Below, one piece after another: positions 42,091-52,980 of a DNA stretch of 64,000 bases (position 1 is its first letter; each line of letters begins with the position of its first letter). The stretch lies in the NCBI GenBank assembly GCA_036426205.1, contig CM071579.1, forward strand, positions 18,979,480 to 19,043,479. Direction: 5' to 3'. The stretch is from Ascaphus truei (taxonomy: Eukaryota > Chordata > Amphibia > Anura > Ascaphidae). The position numbers and the translations under genes are program-made. Below the pieces are notes generated by a model. That model was given only the letters and a program-made list of their open reading frames with translations, had not been told where the DNA came from and did no database searches.

Positions 42091-44138
42091 GTATGCTCAA
42101 TACATTCGACTACGACGCAATTGCTCCAATTTAGAAGATGTCAACTTGAGAGGTATAGAGTTGACTGATCAGTTTATATCAAGAGTATACAACCCTGGAG
42201 GCAGAGGTACGGTGCATGGCATTCAGAGCACCGGGAAGCGATTCCCAGTGCAGGTCTCACCCATTCACACAATGGGCAGACCAACCGGAGCGAGTTCTTT
42301 AGCAATTGGTAGCACGGGTGGGCCGCAGTCTCCTCGGTGAAGCCTCGAGGCATTGCCCCCACACCTCTTCTCGGGATATAGTAGCACGGTGTGAACCACA
42401 GCTCCCCCCCGGTGAAGCATAGGGGGTACCGCCCCGCACCTCTTTGTAGTAATGATATGGCTCTTACACACACTACACGTGCATGTACTCGGTGAAGCAG
42501 GAACATATCTCCATGTCCCGCTGCAAAAGCCTGTCCTGATGCTATCTCAGCAGTGCCTCCATTTGTAGCACCTTTTCCCCCACCCTAAGTGAGATCATGT
42601 CGCTACCGCATATTCTGGTGCTGGTCCATAGCCGTGAAGTGGAACAGAAGGCATGAGATCTCTGCGGTGGTATAGGGAGATAGCATGACAGGCTATCAGG
42701 GATGGTTCTTCAGGCAGCACAGCGCCTCCAGCCCAAGAGGATTCTGGGCAGCCAGGATGAACCTCAGGGACACTCTTCTTAGGTTGTTCTCTCATCAAGC
42801 ATCACACCAGAGATGATATAACTGGGATTTATTTGGTTCAGTACAATATTACCGGCATTATTCCCTGAAGGCAGTAGCCCAGGCTTGAGGCCCTGAGCAC
42901 CCCATCTCAGCACACCTTACCCCCTAACTGGGCAAAGCCTCAGCCTACTCCTGTTCAGGAGAGGTTTACTGCTGCGCCCTCATAGCAGGGAGGGCAGCAC
43001 AAAACTAACTCCCAGAACCCTTACTCTAACGGTGAGGAAAAACCCCTCCATCACAGGGGAGGGGCTTGTAAGCCGGCCTCCTAACAGTCATAGGCCCCCC
43101 CTGCAATACCAGGCTAGTCCTGAACTATATTAGGTAACACACATATAACAATACAACCAGGCCTTGCAGGGCTTGCTCCTAACACTGCCCACTCTTTACT
43201 GGGACTTACAGTGCTAGAGGGGCCAGAGAATTAGAAGGTCTTGACTACATATAATTACCCAGGCAAAAAACCCCCCAAAGAAACACAGCAGTTGAAAGAG
43301 GTCAGGAACCCTAAGAAACCACTATGCAGCTGAGTTAATGACACGGTGACTTCCTGCAGGCAGTACCACTAATACGCGTTTCTGATGATGTATATTTTCA
43401 AGTTGTCAAACGCAATACTCTGAAACAGACGGTGTTATAATCATTTACGCAGAAATTATAATCATTTGAGACAGGGAAAAAAAAAGAGAACTTGAGACTT
43501 TTCCTGAAAACGACTGAAAAAATAAATAAATAAAAGGAATTAGCACTATATAAAATTATTATAATATTGCACCTCAAAAAAAAATGTACTCCTAACAAAA
43601 AATAAGTATTTGAATGGCATAGTCGAGAACTTTTGCTAATGGGCTGGCAGCTCAGGGCAGCATCTTATCAACCCAATGACCCATCAGGATGCTAGGGCAT
43701 TCAAGTGATGTTTTTATTCTCCTTCCTCTAATTATTATTACCAGCAACAATCAACCTGAGGGACCACAAGTAATTACACAGTTCTCACCATCCTCCCACT
43801 CAGCAGTGTAATCGCATAATATACCTCTCTGTGCCTTCCCCCAACCTCCAACTCGCTGCCTTCTCCCCCCCCCCCCCCAGCTCCTGTGCACTGAATATCT
43901 GAGGAGTCCTTTTGTGTCCATTCCCTACATTACAATTCCTTTCACAGCCCTGCTCCCCCCATTGTCCGTCTCTGCCTGCCTGCTAAGCATCCAGCACGCC
44001 GTGAAACATTCGCAGGGACGGATTAGTTCCACTCTAAATATTAGTATTATTATCAGCCTTAGAATATATCAGTGGAACATGATAGACACAGGAAGACAGA
44101 CAGAATAGTGAGGCACTCAAACGGAGGAAGAAAATATA
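42091..44138. other. unclassified, possibly old LTR/transposon sequence
   Basis: 42250-42460 has a loose tandem structure (GCACGGTGTGAACC, CGGTGAAGC words). 42600-43100 looks like decayed minus-strand LTR DNA (AATAAA on the minus strand near 42825). 43376-43384 has ACGCGTTTC, a trace of the PLE motif. There is a C run at 43867-43880. No gene is seen. Confidence 0.35.
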
Positions 44139-44146
44139 CAGTATTC

Positions 44147-44562
44147 CTAGGGTTGCCACATTTAAGTTTTTATAATACGGGATGTACGTCCCCCACCCCA
44201 CAATACACACACAATCCACCCTCCAACCCATTCCCCCACACACTTTTTTTTATTGGGGGGGGGGGACGCTTTCTGTGCCATGGCAGTCCCGTCGGGGGAT
44301 GCGGAAGTCGGGCCCAACATTCCGGCGCGCCGGGGTGTTGGCTTGGAGTGAAGGCCGGGCCACAGCTGGGGAGAGCTGCGGCCCGGCGCCAACAGAGGCC
44401 TAGCGCCAGTCGGCCTGGCCCCCAGCAGCCGCCCGGTCCCGGACATTTCTCCCAGCTCCCCCCTGAAAGAACAGGACAATTATTCGCCCCGACAAACCTT
44501 TCAGGGACAATTCAATGGAGAGAGGGACAATCCCTGTATATACGGGATGTCTGGCCACCCTA
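44147..44562. mobile_element. hAT-like MITE with TAGGGTTGCCA ends
   Basis: The left end CTAGGGTTGCCAC and the complement of the right end, ATAGGGTGGCCAGAC, form imperfect inverted repeats. Subterminal TACGGGATGT occurs near both ends (44177, 44540). The interior is GC-rich without a real ORF. No clean duplication was found. Confidence 0.65.
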
Positions 44563-45019
44563 TACATTCTCATGTGGTGGCCATCCTGGAGAGCCTCTAT
44601 GGGCCTCCCTTTTAAGGTCCCTAACTGACCACAATGTTGGCTGCCATGAGGCAAACGCGATGTGTGTCCATACATTAGAGGGGCAGGAATACATCTTCCT
44701 ATTTCTGCTGGATGTTCTACTGGTGAGAGCAACTGGACCCGGGCCACTGGTGGAAATACACATCTCATAATAATAATCCTATCTCCCCCTGACCTCAGTA
44801 TGATTTACATACAGATATTATATGTTTCAATTTCTTATTTCTTCCATTAAAGGAGCAGCAGAGTTGATAGATCGTTCAATTAAGATTGCAATGCTTATTT
44901 CACCCGCCTGCTGATGTATTTATCTTCTAACTCCTTCATGAAACATTGATCTATATTCATCAATATCGAGTATGGCCGCTTGAACCCATTTAGGGCCATA
45001 TTTACAAAGCTGTGCTAGG
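44563..45019. other. unique sequence, no gene seen
   Basis: Nothing recognised. Confidence 0.45.
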
Positions 45020-45027
45020 CAATAAGG

Positions 45028-45350
45028 CGGTGGTGCTAAACTCCAGTCCTCAAGATCCCCCCCCCCCCCCCCCACAGGTCAGGTTTTAAGGATATTCAAG
45101 CTTTAGCACAGGTGACAAAATCAGGCCCTGCTTCAGCACAGGTGGCGAAATCAGTCCCATCGTCAGCACAGGTGGCTCAATCAGCCTCTGCTTAAGCACA
45201 GGTGGATCATGCAGTCCCTGCTTCAGCACAGGTGGCTCAGCTTTCGACTGATTAAGCCACCTGTGCTGAAGCTGGGATATCCTTAAAATCGGACCTGTTT
45301 GGGCGGTCTTGAGGACTAGAGTTGAGAGCCCCCCCCCCCCCACCCCCCTG
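45028..45350. mobile_element. family D MITE expanded by an internal tandem array
   Basis: The flanks CAATAAGG (45020-45027) and CAATAAAG (45351-45358) mark the element. The left arm contains about five tandem copies of a 30-bp unit with TTCAGCACAGGTGGCTCA, where other copies have one. C runs of 15-18 lie near both ends (45056-45073, 45330-45348). Confidence 0.8.
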
Positions 45351-45358
45351 CAATAAAG

Positions 45359-46150
45359 CACCTTACGTTGCCAAACAACTTAGAACAGGCGCCACAATAC
45401 TTGACAATCTGTTTCCAGCCCTGAAGAGTTAAAGGCTTTAAACATTAGACATTGCTGTATCCAGTGTAGGGAAATGATTGAGCTTGTAGGGTTCGGCACA
45501 GAAGCATTAGGTCCCATCCTGACGTTTTGAAAAATGTTAATGGTGCTATCAATAGGGCTCAGTAATCTGTAAAGAATATGGAGCCATACGTTATGCGCGC
45601 TGTAAATTACCCTCGCTGGTAATTAGTCGAAGGTTGGAATTCACAGAAAGGGCTCAATTTCTCACTTTTGAATTAGTTTTACTATTCGCTCTCTTGTCCT
45701 GCAAGTGACAGCTCACCGAGCTTCAGAAATGTAATTAACTCTTCAGTCGAGTAATGAGGGAGTATGGCAACAGGCTCTTGTGTAAACATATTTGTATTAG
45801 GTTTTATAGACATTTGGCTTTATAACTGTAGTACCCACAGGAAACCGTGTATGCGACTAGAGGATATTTAGCAAAACAACGTTCTTTTTATTTCTGTTTC
45901 TCTTTGTAAGGGGTTTATTTTAGGTTACTATTGAAATCTGTTTTCGGTCCAGTGTGTTATATTTCATTTTTATATATGAATGGCCTTGCTGAGCATTTTT
46001 GCAGAATGTGGAATATATATACATAATAAATAGTGGTGACTTCGCATCTATTAAGAGAACAGCTACAGATGCAACTGCTGGTTGTAGACCGCTTGCCAAG
46101 GAAAATCTGTGACCATCTCGCAATAACTCGTGAAATGGTCCACAGCAGGC
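45359..46150. other. unique AT-rich sequence, no gene seen
   Basis: 45600-45800 is repeat-free with TTAATTA-type words. No ORF with motifs. Confidence 0.45.
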
Positions 46151-46152
46151 TG

Positions 46153-46283
46153 TAATGGCCCATCTGATTAACACAGCGGTGGGTCCCTGCGTTTGAATGG
46201 GACTCGCAGCCCAGTAGGATGCAGACAGCCTAAGTCCCATTCAAATGCAGGGACCCCCGCTGTGTTAATCGGATGGGCCATTA
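46153..46283. repeat. foldback repeat, relative of 3425-3615
   Basis: The arm 46153-46202 (TAATGGCCCATCTGATTAAC...) is complementary to 46235-46283 over about 48 bp, with a 32-bp loop. Confidence 0.85.
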
Positions 46284-46369
46284 GTCTGGCTGCAGGAATC
46301 ACGCAGTGTGGGATGGGTTTAAGTGCAGAATTCTCAAGGCAAGCGGTCGACAACTGGCAGTTACCACTG

Positions 46370-46593
46370 TAGCTACCGGCTGGGTCTTGTCGGTCTTAAA
46401 ATGTCCCACATCGTGTGGGCCAATAGGAAGCCGTGACGTCACCCCTTGTGTCTGGCTATTGGTCCGTGTGACCGGGGAATTTAAAAAAGCAGAAACACCA
46501 GCAACCCCTACAGAGGTATCTCAGGAAGCAGAGGGTCCCCAGAGCTGAAATTAACGCGGTTCAGCTCTGGAGACCCCCTGCTTCAATCCTATG
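46370..46593. repeat. foldback family B, partial copy
   Basis: Shares GTGTGGGCCAATAGGAAGCC and the right terminus GCTTCAATCCTATG with 25574-25914. The left terminus is missing. Confidence 0.7.
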
Positions 46594-47040
46594 AGTATTA
46601 TTTCTGACAGAGTAACAGAAAGTGTTACTTTGTCACATTTAATGTTTTTCGTTTGAATAATGGAAAACGATCATTTGTAGCGTGTGGTTGAAGATGGGGT
46701 TGCAGCGTTTTCCACGTTTCCCGTCGCCTCACACCACGCATTGTGTACTCTCTTGGAAGGGACGCCGCCATCTTTGGCTGGAAGCCATGATGGGAAACTT
46801 GTCCGTTGTATTTTATTAAATGAAACATTCCTTGACAAATCGGAGCACATTAGATCCTTTTAACATATGAATGCGCTTATCAGATTAGTGGGAAAATGTG
46901 ACACGTTATAAACGATGCTCCTATGTATATATAATTGCAAAATGGAAACGAAGTAGAAGGCACTTGACAATTCTCAGGGAAGCAAAAAAAAAAGAAGAAG
47001 AAATTGAAATGTAAAGATAATAGACGGAATTTTTTCAGAT

Positions 47041-47054
47041 GTTGCTATAGCAAC
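47041..47054. promoter_or_regulatory. perfect palindromic X-box (RFX site)
   Basis: GTTGCTATAGCAAC is a full RFX-type X-box (two half sites). It lies in repeat-free sequence with homeodomain-type words 150 bp downstream (TAATTATTAATGTAATCAAT near 47200). Function is inferred from the motif only. Confidence 0.55.
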
Positions 47055-47506
47055 CGAAGCAGACGAACCAAGACTGCAGGTACTTCTGTCTGAACTGATG
47101 AGCAGGAAGGGGACATTACATACTATGTTTTGGGAGCCAAATTGACAGCTCAGTTTAAGGATCAAACTATTTTATCCTCTCGGGATAATGAAATCACTTA
47201 GCTAATTATTAATGTAATCAATTATACTTTCCTCATTTGAAAGGCAGCTAGGTGGACAGCAGAACAGCAAATGGTGCTTTAACCCAGGGGGCTGGATCAC
47301 ACTGCTCACACACACATGGTGGAAGAGGAGAGAATCTTCCCTTTATGGTACTGGAAGTAAGGATAAAAACTAATGTTTGGGTCTCATGTAATCACAGAGG
47401 ATTGAAAATAAAGAAAGGAGAATAGTTTCTGTCAGTGGTGCTGAGCTTTTTATACTGCAGGGCATTGGTTCAAATATTGCAACTTATAAAGATCACTAGA
47501 AATGTC
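47055..47506. other. unique sequence, possible conserved non-coding DNA
   Basis: AT-rich and low CpG, with no repeats before 47500. No coding frame. Confidence 0.4.
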
Positions 47507-47509
47507 TAA

Positions 47510-47696
47510 GACTGCGCTTATAGTGCCGGCGACGGCGACGCTGACGTCATGCTGCGGTCGCTGGAAAAATCAAATTGAAATGACTTTCAACGATCACGAC
47601 CAAGCCGTCGCGCTTACTATAAGCGCACGCGATGGCGTCAATGCATTTGTTTTGGTGCGACGTAGCGTCGCTGTCGCCAGCACTATAAGCGCGGCC
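47510..47696. mobile_element. PIF/Harbinger-like MITE (187 bp)
   Basis: Terminal inverted repeats of about 35-40 bp: GACTGCGCTTATAGTGCCGG at the left, and the complement of CAGCACTATAAGCGCGGCC at the right. The flanking 3-bp TAA on each side (47507-47509, 47697-47699) is the expected duplication type. The interior is CpG-rich and non-coding. Confidence 0.82.
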
Positions 47697-47699
47697 TAA

Positions 47700-48650
47700 G
47701 ATTGCTTTATTTTGTTCTCAGTTGAGAATGCTGTAAAACCCGCAATCCTGCTCGATACAAAAATGATGCAAAATGTTTTTTTTTAAATCTGTTTATGCTA
47801 ACGTATATTAGACACATCATTGTTTATTTGTAATATTATTTAGCGTGCGGAGAGACGAGGAGATTTATCTCATTGCGTGCCCTTTATTTTGCTGACCTGG
47901 TGAAGTCTAAACGTTGCAAAGTAAAAGCAGGAAAAGAGCGAGTCAAATAAACGTGGTCTCTAATAAAACCCATATATTGACTAAGCAGTGCTATTTCACA
48001 AGACACCTTCTGGCTCTGATAGACACTTTATGGCCCAAATTAGGTGACTTCTTTTAGAATAGCACCACTTAGTAAACATGGTCCAACAGGTCTTCACACA
48101 ATGTGGTTTCAAAGCGGCAACCCGGCTGGTCATTTTATTTATTGTTTGAAGTTCGGGAACCTGGTTCCTGAGATACTTGCCGGTGAAAGCACCATCTGTT
48201 GTGACTCCCTATTGGCACGTATGATGAGGGAGATTTCCAGGAAGCCACGCCGATTCTGCCCGGGGTCCCTCCGATTCCATTCCTTGGGTAGGGAGGATTC
48301 CTGCTGTGAAATGATCTGGATAAGAGCAAGGCGAATGTTAAAGAAGTAACTTTGTTGTCGACAACGTGGGTCAGAATTTCTATAGCACAACTGAAAAGTC
48401 CAGTTCTTGTTCTTGGTGGCTAACGAACTGGTACTACAGAATAACGCCAATAACACACATAATGATCCACGCTATAATTTTATTGCTAGTTTATTGGAGC
48501 CACGATGAGAGACTATAATTATTGTCATTTTCAGAACCATGTACAACTTGTGTTCTTCCATTACATACCAAAACAATAACAAACGGTCACCTGATTGGGA
48601 GCTAATTGCAGAAATAATAATTTGCTTCCCCCCCTTATTATTTGCACTAA
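47700..48650. other. unique sequence, no gene seen
   Basis: Nothing recognised. 48044-48349 has an open frame without motifs. Confidence 0.45.
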
Positions 48651-48664
48651 GCTTGTATAGCCTG

Positions 48665-48930
48665 GGTTCCCCCCTGGTGCCCCGTCTGCCCCCTACCTCT
48701 CGCTGCAGCTGCGTCTGGCAGGGCAGGGGAGGGTGGGGGAGAGCGGGGAGAGGTTGCTGCAGGCGACGCGATCGCTGGAGGTTACCGGCGGCCCCCCTGC
48801 ATGACGCCACCATCTTGATTGTGATTGCGCATGTTCAAGATGCCACGAATGCGCAGCAGAGGCGCGTGAGGCGGCCATTAGGAAGAATAGATCCGCAGGG
48901 GACTACAGCTCCCAGCAGGCACTAGGGCGA
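48665..48930. promoter_or_regulatory. CpG-rich block with ZNF143-like and NRF1-like words
   Basis: ACTACAGCTCCCAGCAGGC at 48902-48920 resembles the ZNF143/Staf SBS2 motif. Nearby are TGCGCATG (48827) and ATGCGCAGC (48850). These words are typical of CpG-island promoters but also occur in amphibian repeats. No attached exon is recognised. Confidence 0.4.
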
Positions 48931-49329
48931 CGGACCACATGGGCTACAGCAGACAGACAGCAGATTCTCCTGTCTCGATAATGATACATTTCGTGCGCAA
49001 AGGAGCACGGGAGTCAGAGCTGGGACGAGGAAGGGGTAGGGTGTGCATGTGCCTGTTTTCAACTTGCTTTATGTACGCAGAACCTTGAACCATTTTTTAT
49101 TATAAAATTTTACTTCTATATTTCACGATGAGCGTTGTGCGCTGTTCTTTGTTTTGTTTTGTCTAGCTACCCAGGGTCTTGGGCTACCCTCTGTACAGCA
49201 GCAGACGCTCCAATTTGATTGGTAACACAGTTATTACATATCACACATTTGGGTTTAGTGGTACTATATAATCACTACTTTATCACTTATATGAATTCAT
49301 TTTAGCTGCGCACTTGTATTGTTATTTTC

Positions 49330-49985
49330 TGTTCACCATATTAAGAGACTATCTTCCAAGGTGATACAATCCCCATGATAGGTTACCCTACGTGGAGGCG
49401 GACGTCATCTTTGACAACCACCGTCGCTGGATCACTAGATCCCGTCCTCCCATTGTCAGCTTTACCGGGTGTCGGAGCACCCGGCAGGTACGACAAGTGC
49501 ACCAAGTGTAAACACATTAGTGGAGGGCAGCACTGTCTCACACATTGGGGCGGGAGTTGCTACTCGTGGACACCAGGGTGGTTGGGTGCCCGAAGGCCCT
49601 TTAGGTTGCGGGACTGTATCGCCAGTGTGTGGGCACCGGGTCGGTGTATATTGGAGGGAACGGTCGTGTGTGACCAGGTGTTCAGTAATATTCTGCCTGC
49701 AGTAAAACTGTTATACGTACTAGCGTGTGTTTTATTGTATGGGGTTCCTATAACGGGGTTATCCCACATAGTAGGATCCCGTACAGGTGGAGGCGCTACC
49801 GATTGTCGACTCAGGTACACCCCAAGCTCCCAGCAGCGGAGGCTCAGGCCTTCTGTGAACCGCAGGTAAAACAGCACATACACCATAGCCGCCATATCTC
49901 CCAGGGGGTGAGGGAAAGTGCGCTACAAAACCGCCGGCGAACAAAATCCAAATCAACAAAAACATAATGGGCCTGGTAAAACAAT
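49330..49985 (+). other. possible retroelement leader/LTR fragment
   Basis: GTAGGATCCCGTACAGGTGG and AGGCGCTACCGATTG near 49768-49806 resemble the LTR-leader junctions of amphibian retroelements. No TG...CA end or primer-binding site could be confirmed. The 164-residue open frame here has no known motif. Confidence 0.25.
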
Positions 49986-49989
49986 CCAA

Positions 49990-50850
49990 ATAATACAAAA
50001 TAGCTTTACGCGCAGATGACATCATATTAATACTCACTAAACTACCGATGTCCCTTCCTAACCTACTCAACGAAATCTCCTCCTTCAAATTTTTTTTCAA
50101 ATTATAAAATAAACAATACAAAATACGAAGCCCCGGCACTGAGAGTGCAGTTAGGGACGCTGAAATTATTCCAATTAAACTTTTAATTTCAGATGAAAAG
50201 AAGATAGTACAGTTTATTAAGTGTTTGGGAGTATATCGGACGCCCGGGTACTCAGGGCTCTACAATGCGAGCTACCCCCGTGATGTTTGTTGCTATCAAA
50301 AAAAGATTTGGAAGAGTGGAACAGGTACTGTATATCATGGATTGGCAGAACAACATCAGTGAAGATGAATGCCCTCCACAAACTGCTCCACCTAGCTCAT
50401 AGCCTACCAATAAAGCTCTGAATGATATACCGAGCAAAATGTATGCATTCACCTGGGGGGAAAAACCCCTGACAACAAAGCGGAGTGCAATAAGTGCATT
50501 AAGAATAGATGGTGGACTGGCTGAGCCGTCCCTAAATAAGAACTATGCGGCAGCACACTTGAGCCGGCCTGGCACAGGCAATCAAATGGGATATGAGATG
50601 GAAGCGGCTGAAATTCCTTTGCGAAACATTGATGGATCTCGAAGAGGATGAGACTCGAGGAGGCGTACAGCCATCCGGTTATTAGATTTACTTTGACCAA
50701 ATGGGACACCTGGGAGGGAAGATTTGGGCTGAGAGGACAACCCTCCTTCATGACCCCCTTATGGAGGAACATTCGAGGAAATACAAGAGAAATGTGACAT
50801 CAGAAGACTTAACATACACGCAAATCGCAAATGCTCTTCTCCAAATGTAA
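49990..50850 (+). pseudogene. Tx1/L1-type ORF2 fragment
   Basis: Plus-strand reading, with shifts, gives KIALRADDIILILTKLPMSL (the FADD box is altered to RADD), then SLPNLLNEISSFK, KKIVQFIKCLGVYRTPGYSG and ISWIGRTTSVKMNAL. YAFTWGEKPLTTKRSAISAL and LAEPSLNKNYAAAHLSR follow. The order matches the L1 region after the RT palm, seen also at 20447-19989. At least three shifts and several stops make it dead. No poly(A) or target duplication was found, so the borders are approximate. Confidence 0.75.
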
Positions 50851-51661
50851 TTCTTGGAAAGATATATGTATGTATGTACTGTATGTATTTGTGATATAGT
50901 GATAGTGAAAAAAGGCGCTAAACACTATAAGTGATCACTAATTATAAAGTGACAATAAAATTAACCAACAAATTGCGTTAACAGTGATTATTAAATAACA
51001 TAAATGTGCAAATAACGTGATAAATATAAATGTAAGTTGTTACTCCCTGCTCGAACCCTTCTGGCAGGGACTGTCTTCTCTGGTCCCCAAATGGTAGAAC
51101 TGTTTTCTCACAACCCAGGGGGAGCATAGAGGGAGACAAAACATCAAGACACAACGATCTAAGTGCAGACAATAGCAGTGAGTGGAATAACTCAATTGTA
51201 ATCTTGGCTCCTACGTGCCGCCTACTCACAGGATTAAAGTGGTATTAGGGCAACATCAGATAGTTTGGATATATGTGGCCTTCTGAGTTCAAAGTGATAT
51301 TGTACTCCAGTTCAGACGCGATGATGAAATGCAAAGACAAAAGGTATACCTATAGGGCAGATCAATTGTATAAAAGGTAAATATTTATATCAAACTCAAA
51401 AATGCGCACTTACAATAAAATTGTATAAAATCAGCATGAATCACTCATGTGATTATAAGAGATCAACTCGTGCCGTGGGTCACCCCCCCCCCCCCGCCTC
51501 CGTTGGACGTCTGGTGTAATCTGGTGATGGTAACGCGTTCGGCTGTCTGCCTCCCGATCACTCTCTGGGGCTCAGCTCCGTCGCGGTCTCCAGAGCGTCC
51601 CGTCACTTCCGGTTAGGCTTCTGGGGTGGGCATTCACTCGGCACCTCGTCTCTCCTCCTCC

Positions 51662-51718
51662 TGGCGGTCCTACTCTACGCGTTTCGCCAGTAGAGTATGT
51701 GGCTTCTTCAGGAGTATT
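51662..51718 (-). ncRNA. hammerhead-ribozyme-like motif, best copy
   Basis: Minus strand: stem I strand TACTC (51716-51712), core CTGAAGA (51711-51705), A, stem II GCCA...TGGC, GAAA, palindrome ACGCGT, then A and GAGTA. GAGTA pairs fully with TACTC. Hammerhead position 7 tolerates any base, so CTGAAGA is acceptable, and the predicted cleavage follows GTA. The single extra A before stem II departs from the consensus. Confidence 0.6.
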
Positions 51719-52334
51719 GCAACCTATCCGGAAGAGCCCAGTGACGTCACGGTTGTCTCGCGATAGTACTACCAGAGACATTCCTTAGGGGCCGAGGGCT
51801 TGGAGTGGAGAGACGCTCTTCATACACGGTCACTTTCGGTACACGGAGAGAGCTGCAGGAGCTGCTAGTTCCAGTTTACCCTAGACGGAAGTAGCTGCTG
51901 GTATTTTGCTGCATTGGTTGGCGATTGAGTATTACTCATACATGCTTACGTTCCTGATGTGCTTGTGAGTGAGCAATTTTACCCATCCAGTTCCATATAC
52001 ATTTTTGTAATCATACTACACTATGAGTGCGCCTGTTTCTTGTCTGTTTTTTCTATAGATATCTTGGAGGGAGTGGTGTTCCCCTTTTTCCAGGCTGCAA
52101 AGACTCGGTTGGACAGTGATGTGGGACTGGACATTCATTTGTATTGTGTATTTTATATTTGGACATTTATATTTTCATTTTTATTTGAGTCATATTGTCA
52201 ATATTTCATGTTAATTTTTGTGTCCTGAACAGCATAGTTTCTAGATTCACTATACATCTATATGACCCCACTAATGTAGGTTAGATATTGGGAGGCGCCA
52301 CTGCTTGTTTTTCTTGTTCTGTATATATATATAT

Positions 52335-52395
52335 ATCTGCACCCCCCTGAGGAAGATCCCCCTGTGGGATCGAAACGTTGGACTTCTGTGCTTTG
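52335..52395 (+). ncRNA. hammerhead-ribozyme-like motif
   Basis: CTGAGGA (52347-52353), A, 6-bp stem GATCCC/GGGATC with loop CCTGT, then GAAA, ACGT and TGG. Outer GCAC/GTGC and inner CC/GG could form stem I. The extra A recurs here. Stem III is minimal. Confidence 0.5.
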
Positions 52396-52440
52396 TGTTT
52401 TAATACACTTACTGAATTTACCTGCCTGAGTGCTGTCTCC

Positions 52441-52980
52441 TTTTTGACAGTTTCTGGTAATGTATGCTTTTGTTATCTTTATGGGATATGCGCCAGCCCA
52501 TTCAGGATAATATATTGGAGTTTATGTATACAAGAGAAAAGGGAGACCTAGTATATAAGCACTCAATCACTACTAAATGTATAATGATAATATTAAAATA
52601 CTTTAATTTCAACAATGAATAAAATAATGGGGTTTAAAATCAAAATGCAGATCAAACAGCACGTGATTGTAATCTATATAACGTAGCTGTGACAGCTAGG
52701 TAGATAGAACATATGGGGGGGTCCCATGCTGTAAGTAAATAGCCTACTATATAGTGTAGTGGTGGGACCAATGTAAGACCACTGTTTAGATAATGTCTCA
52801 TGCAGCCTAATGTGGTAATGGTGGTATCACGTGTATCAGCTAGTAACTGTAGATAAAATCTAACCCGTTGGTAGGGTGATACACGGTTAATGGGTATGTA
52901 CTGTCAGAGCACAAGAGGTATAATAACTCTGTGCAGACACACCAGCACTAATAGGCGACTCTCAACTTCATGAACTTAAT
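52441..52980. other. PLE-associated non-coding sequence
   Basis: AT-rich, no ORF, between the terminal motif and the RT. It probably belongs to a PLE but is not resolved. Confidence 0.35.

Larger units (their letters stand above)
50890..52440. mobile_element. Penelope-like terminal regions (compound)
   Basis: GTGAAAAAAGGCGCTAAACA at 50908 opens a stretch without ORFs that holds two hammerhead-like motifs in opposite orientations (51650-51718 minus, 52337-52390 plus) and a C run (51482-51496). It precedes the PLE reverse transcriptase at 52981 and probably represents one or two nested PLE terminal repeats. Confidence 0.5.

Noticed and set aside
43370..43390. Ninth hammerhead-like motif (ACGCGTTTC, minus GAAACGCGT)
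   Set aside because: The CTGANGA half and stem II cannot be found; kept only as a trace in the unclassified interval.
44072..44770. 232-residue open frame
   Set aside because: It spans a hAT-like MITE and flanking DNA; the composition is MITE-driven and there is no motif.
49375..49869. 164-residue open frame
   Set aside because: No recognisable domain, and it lies in probable retroelement leader sequence.
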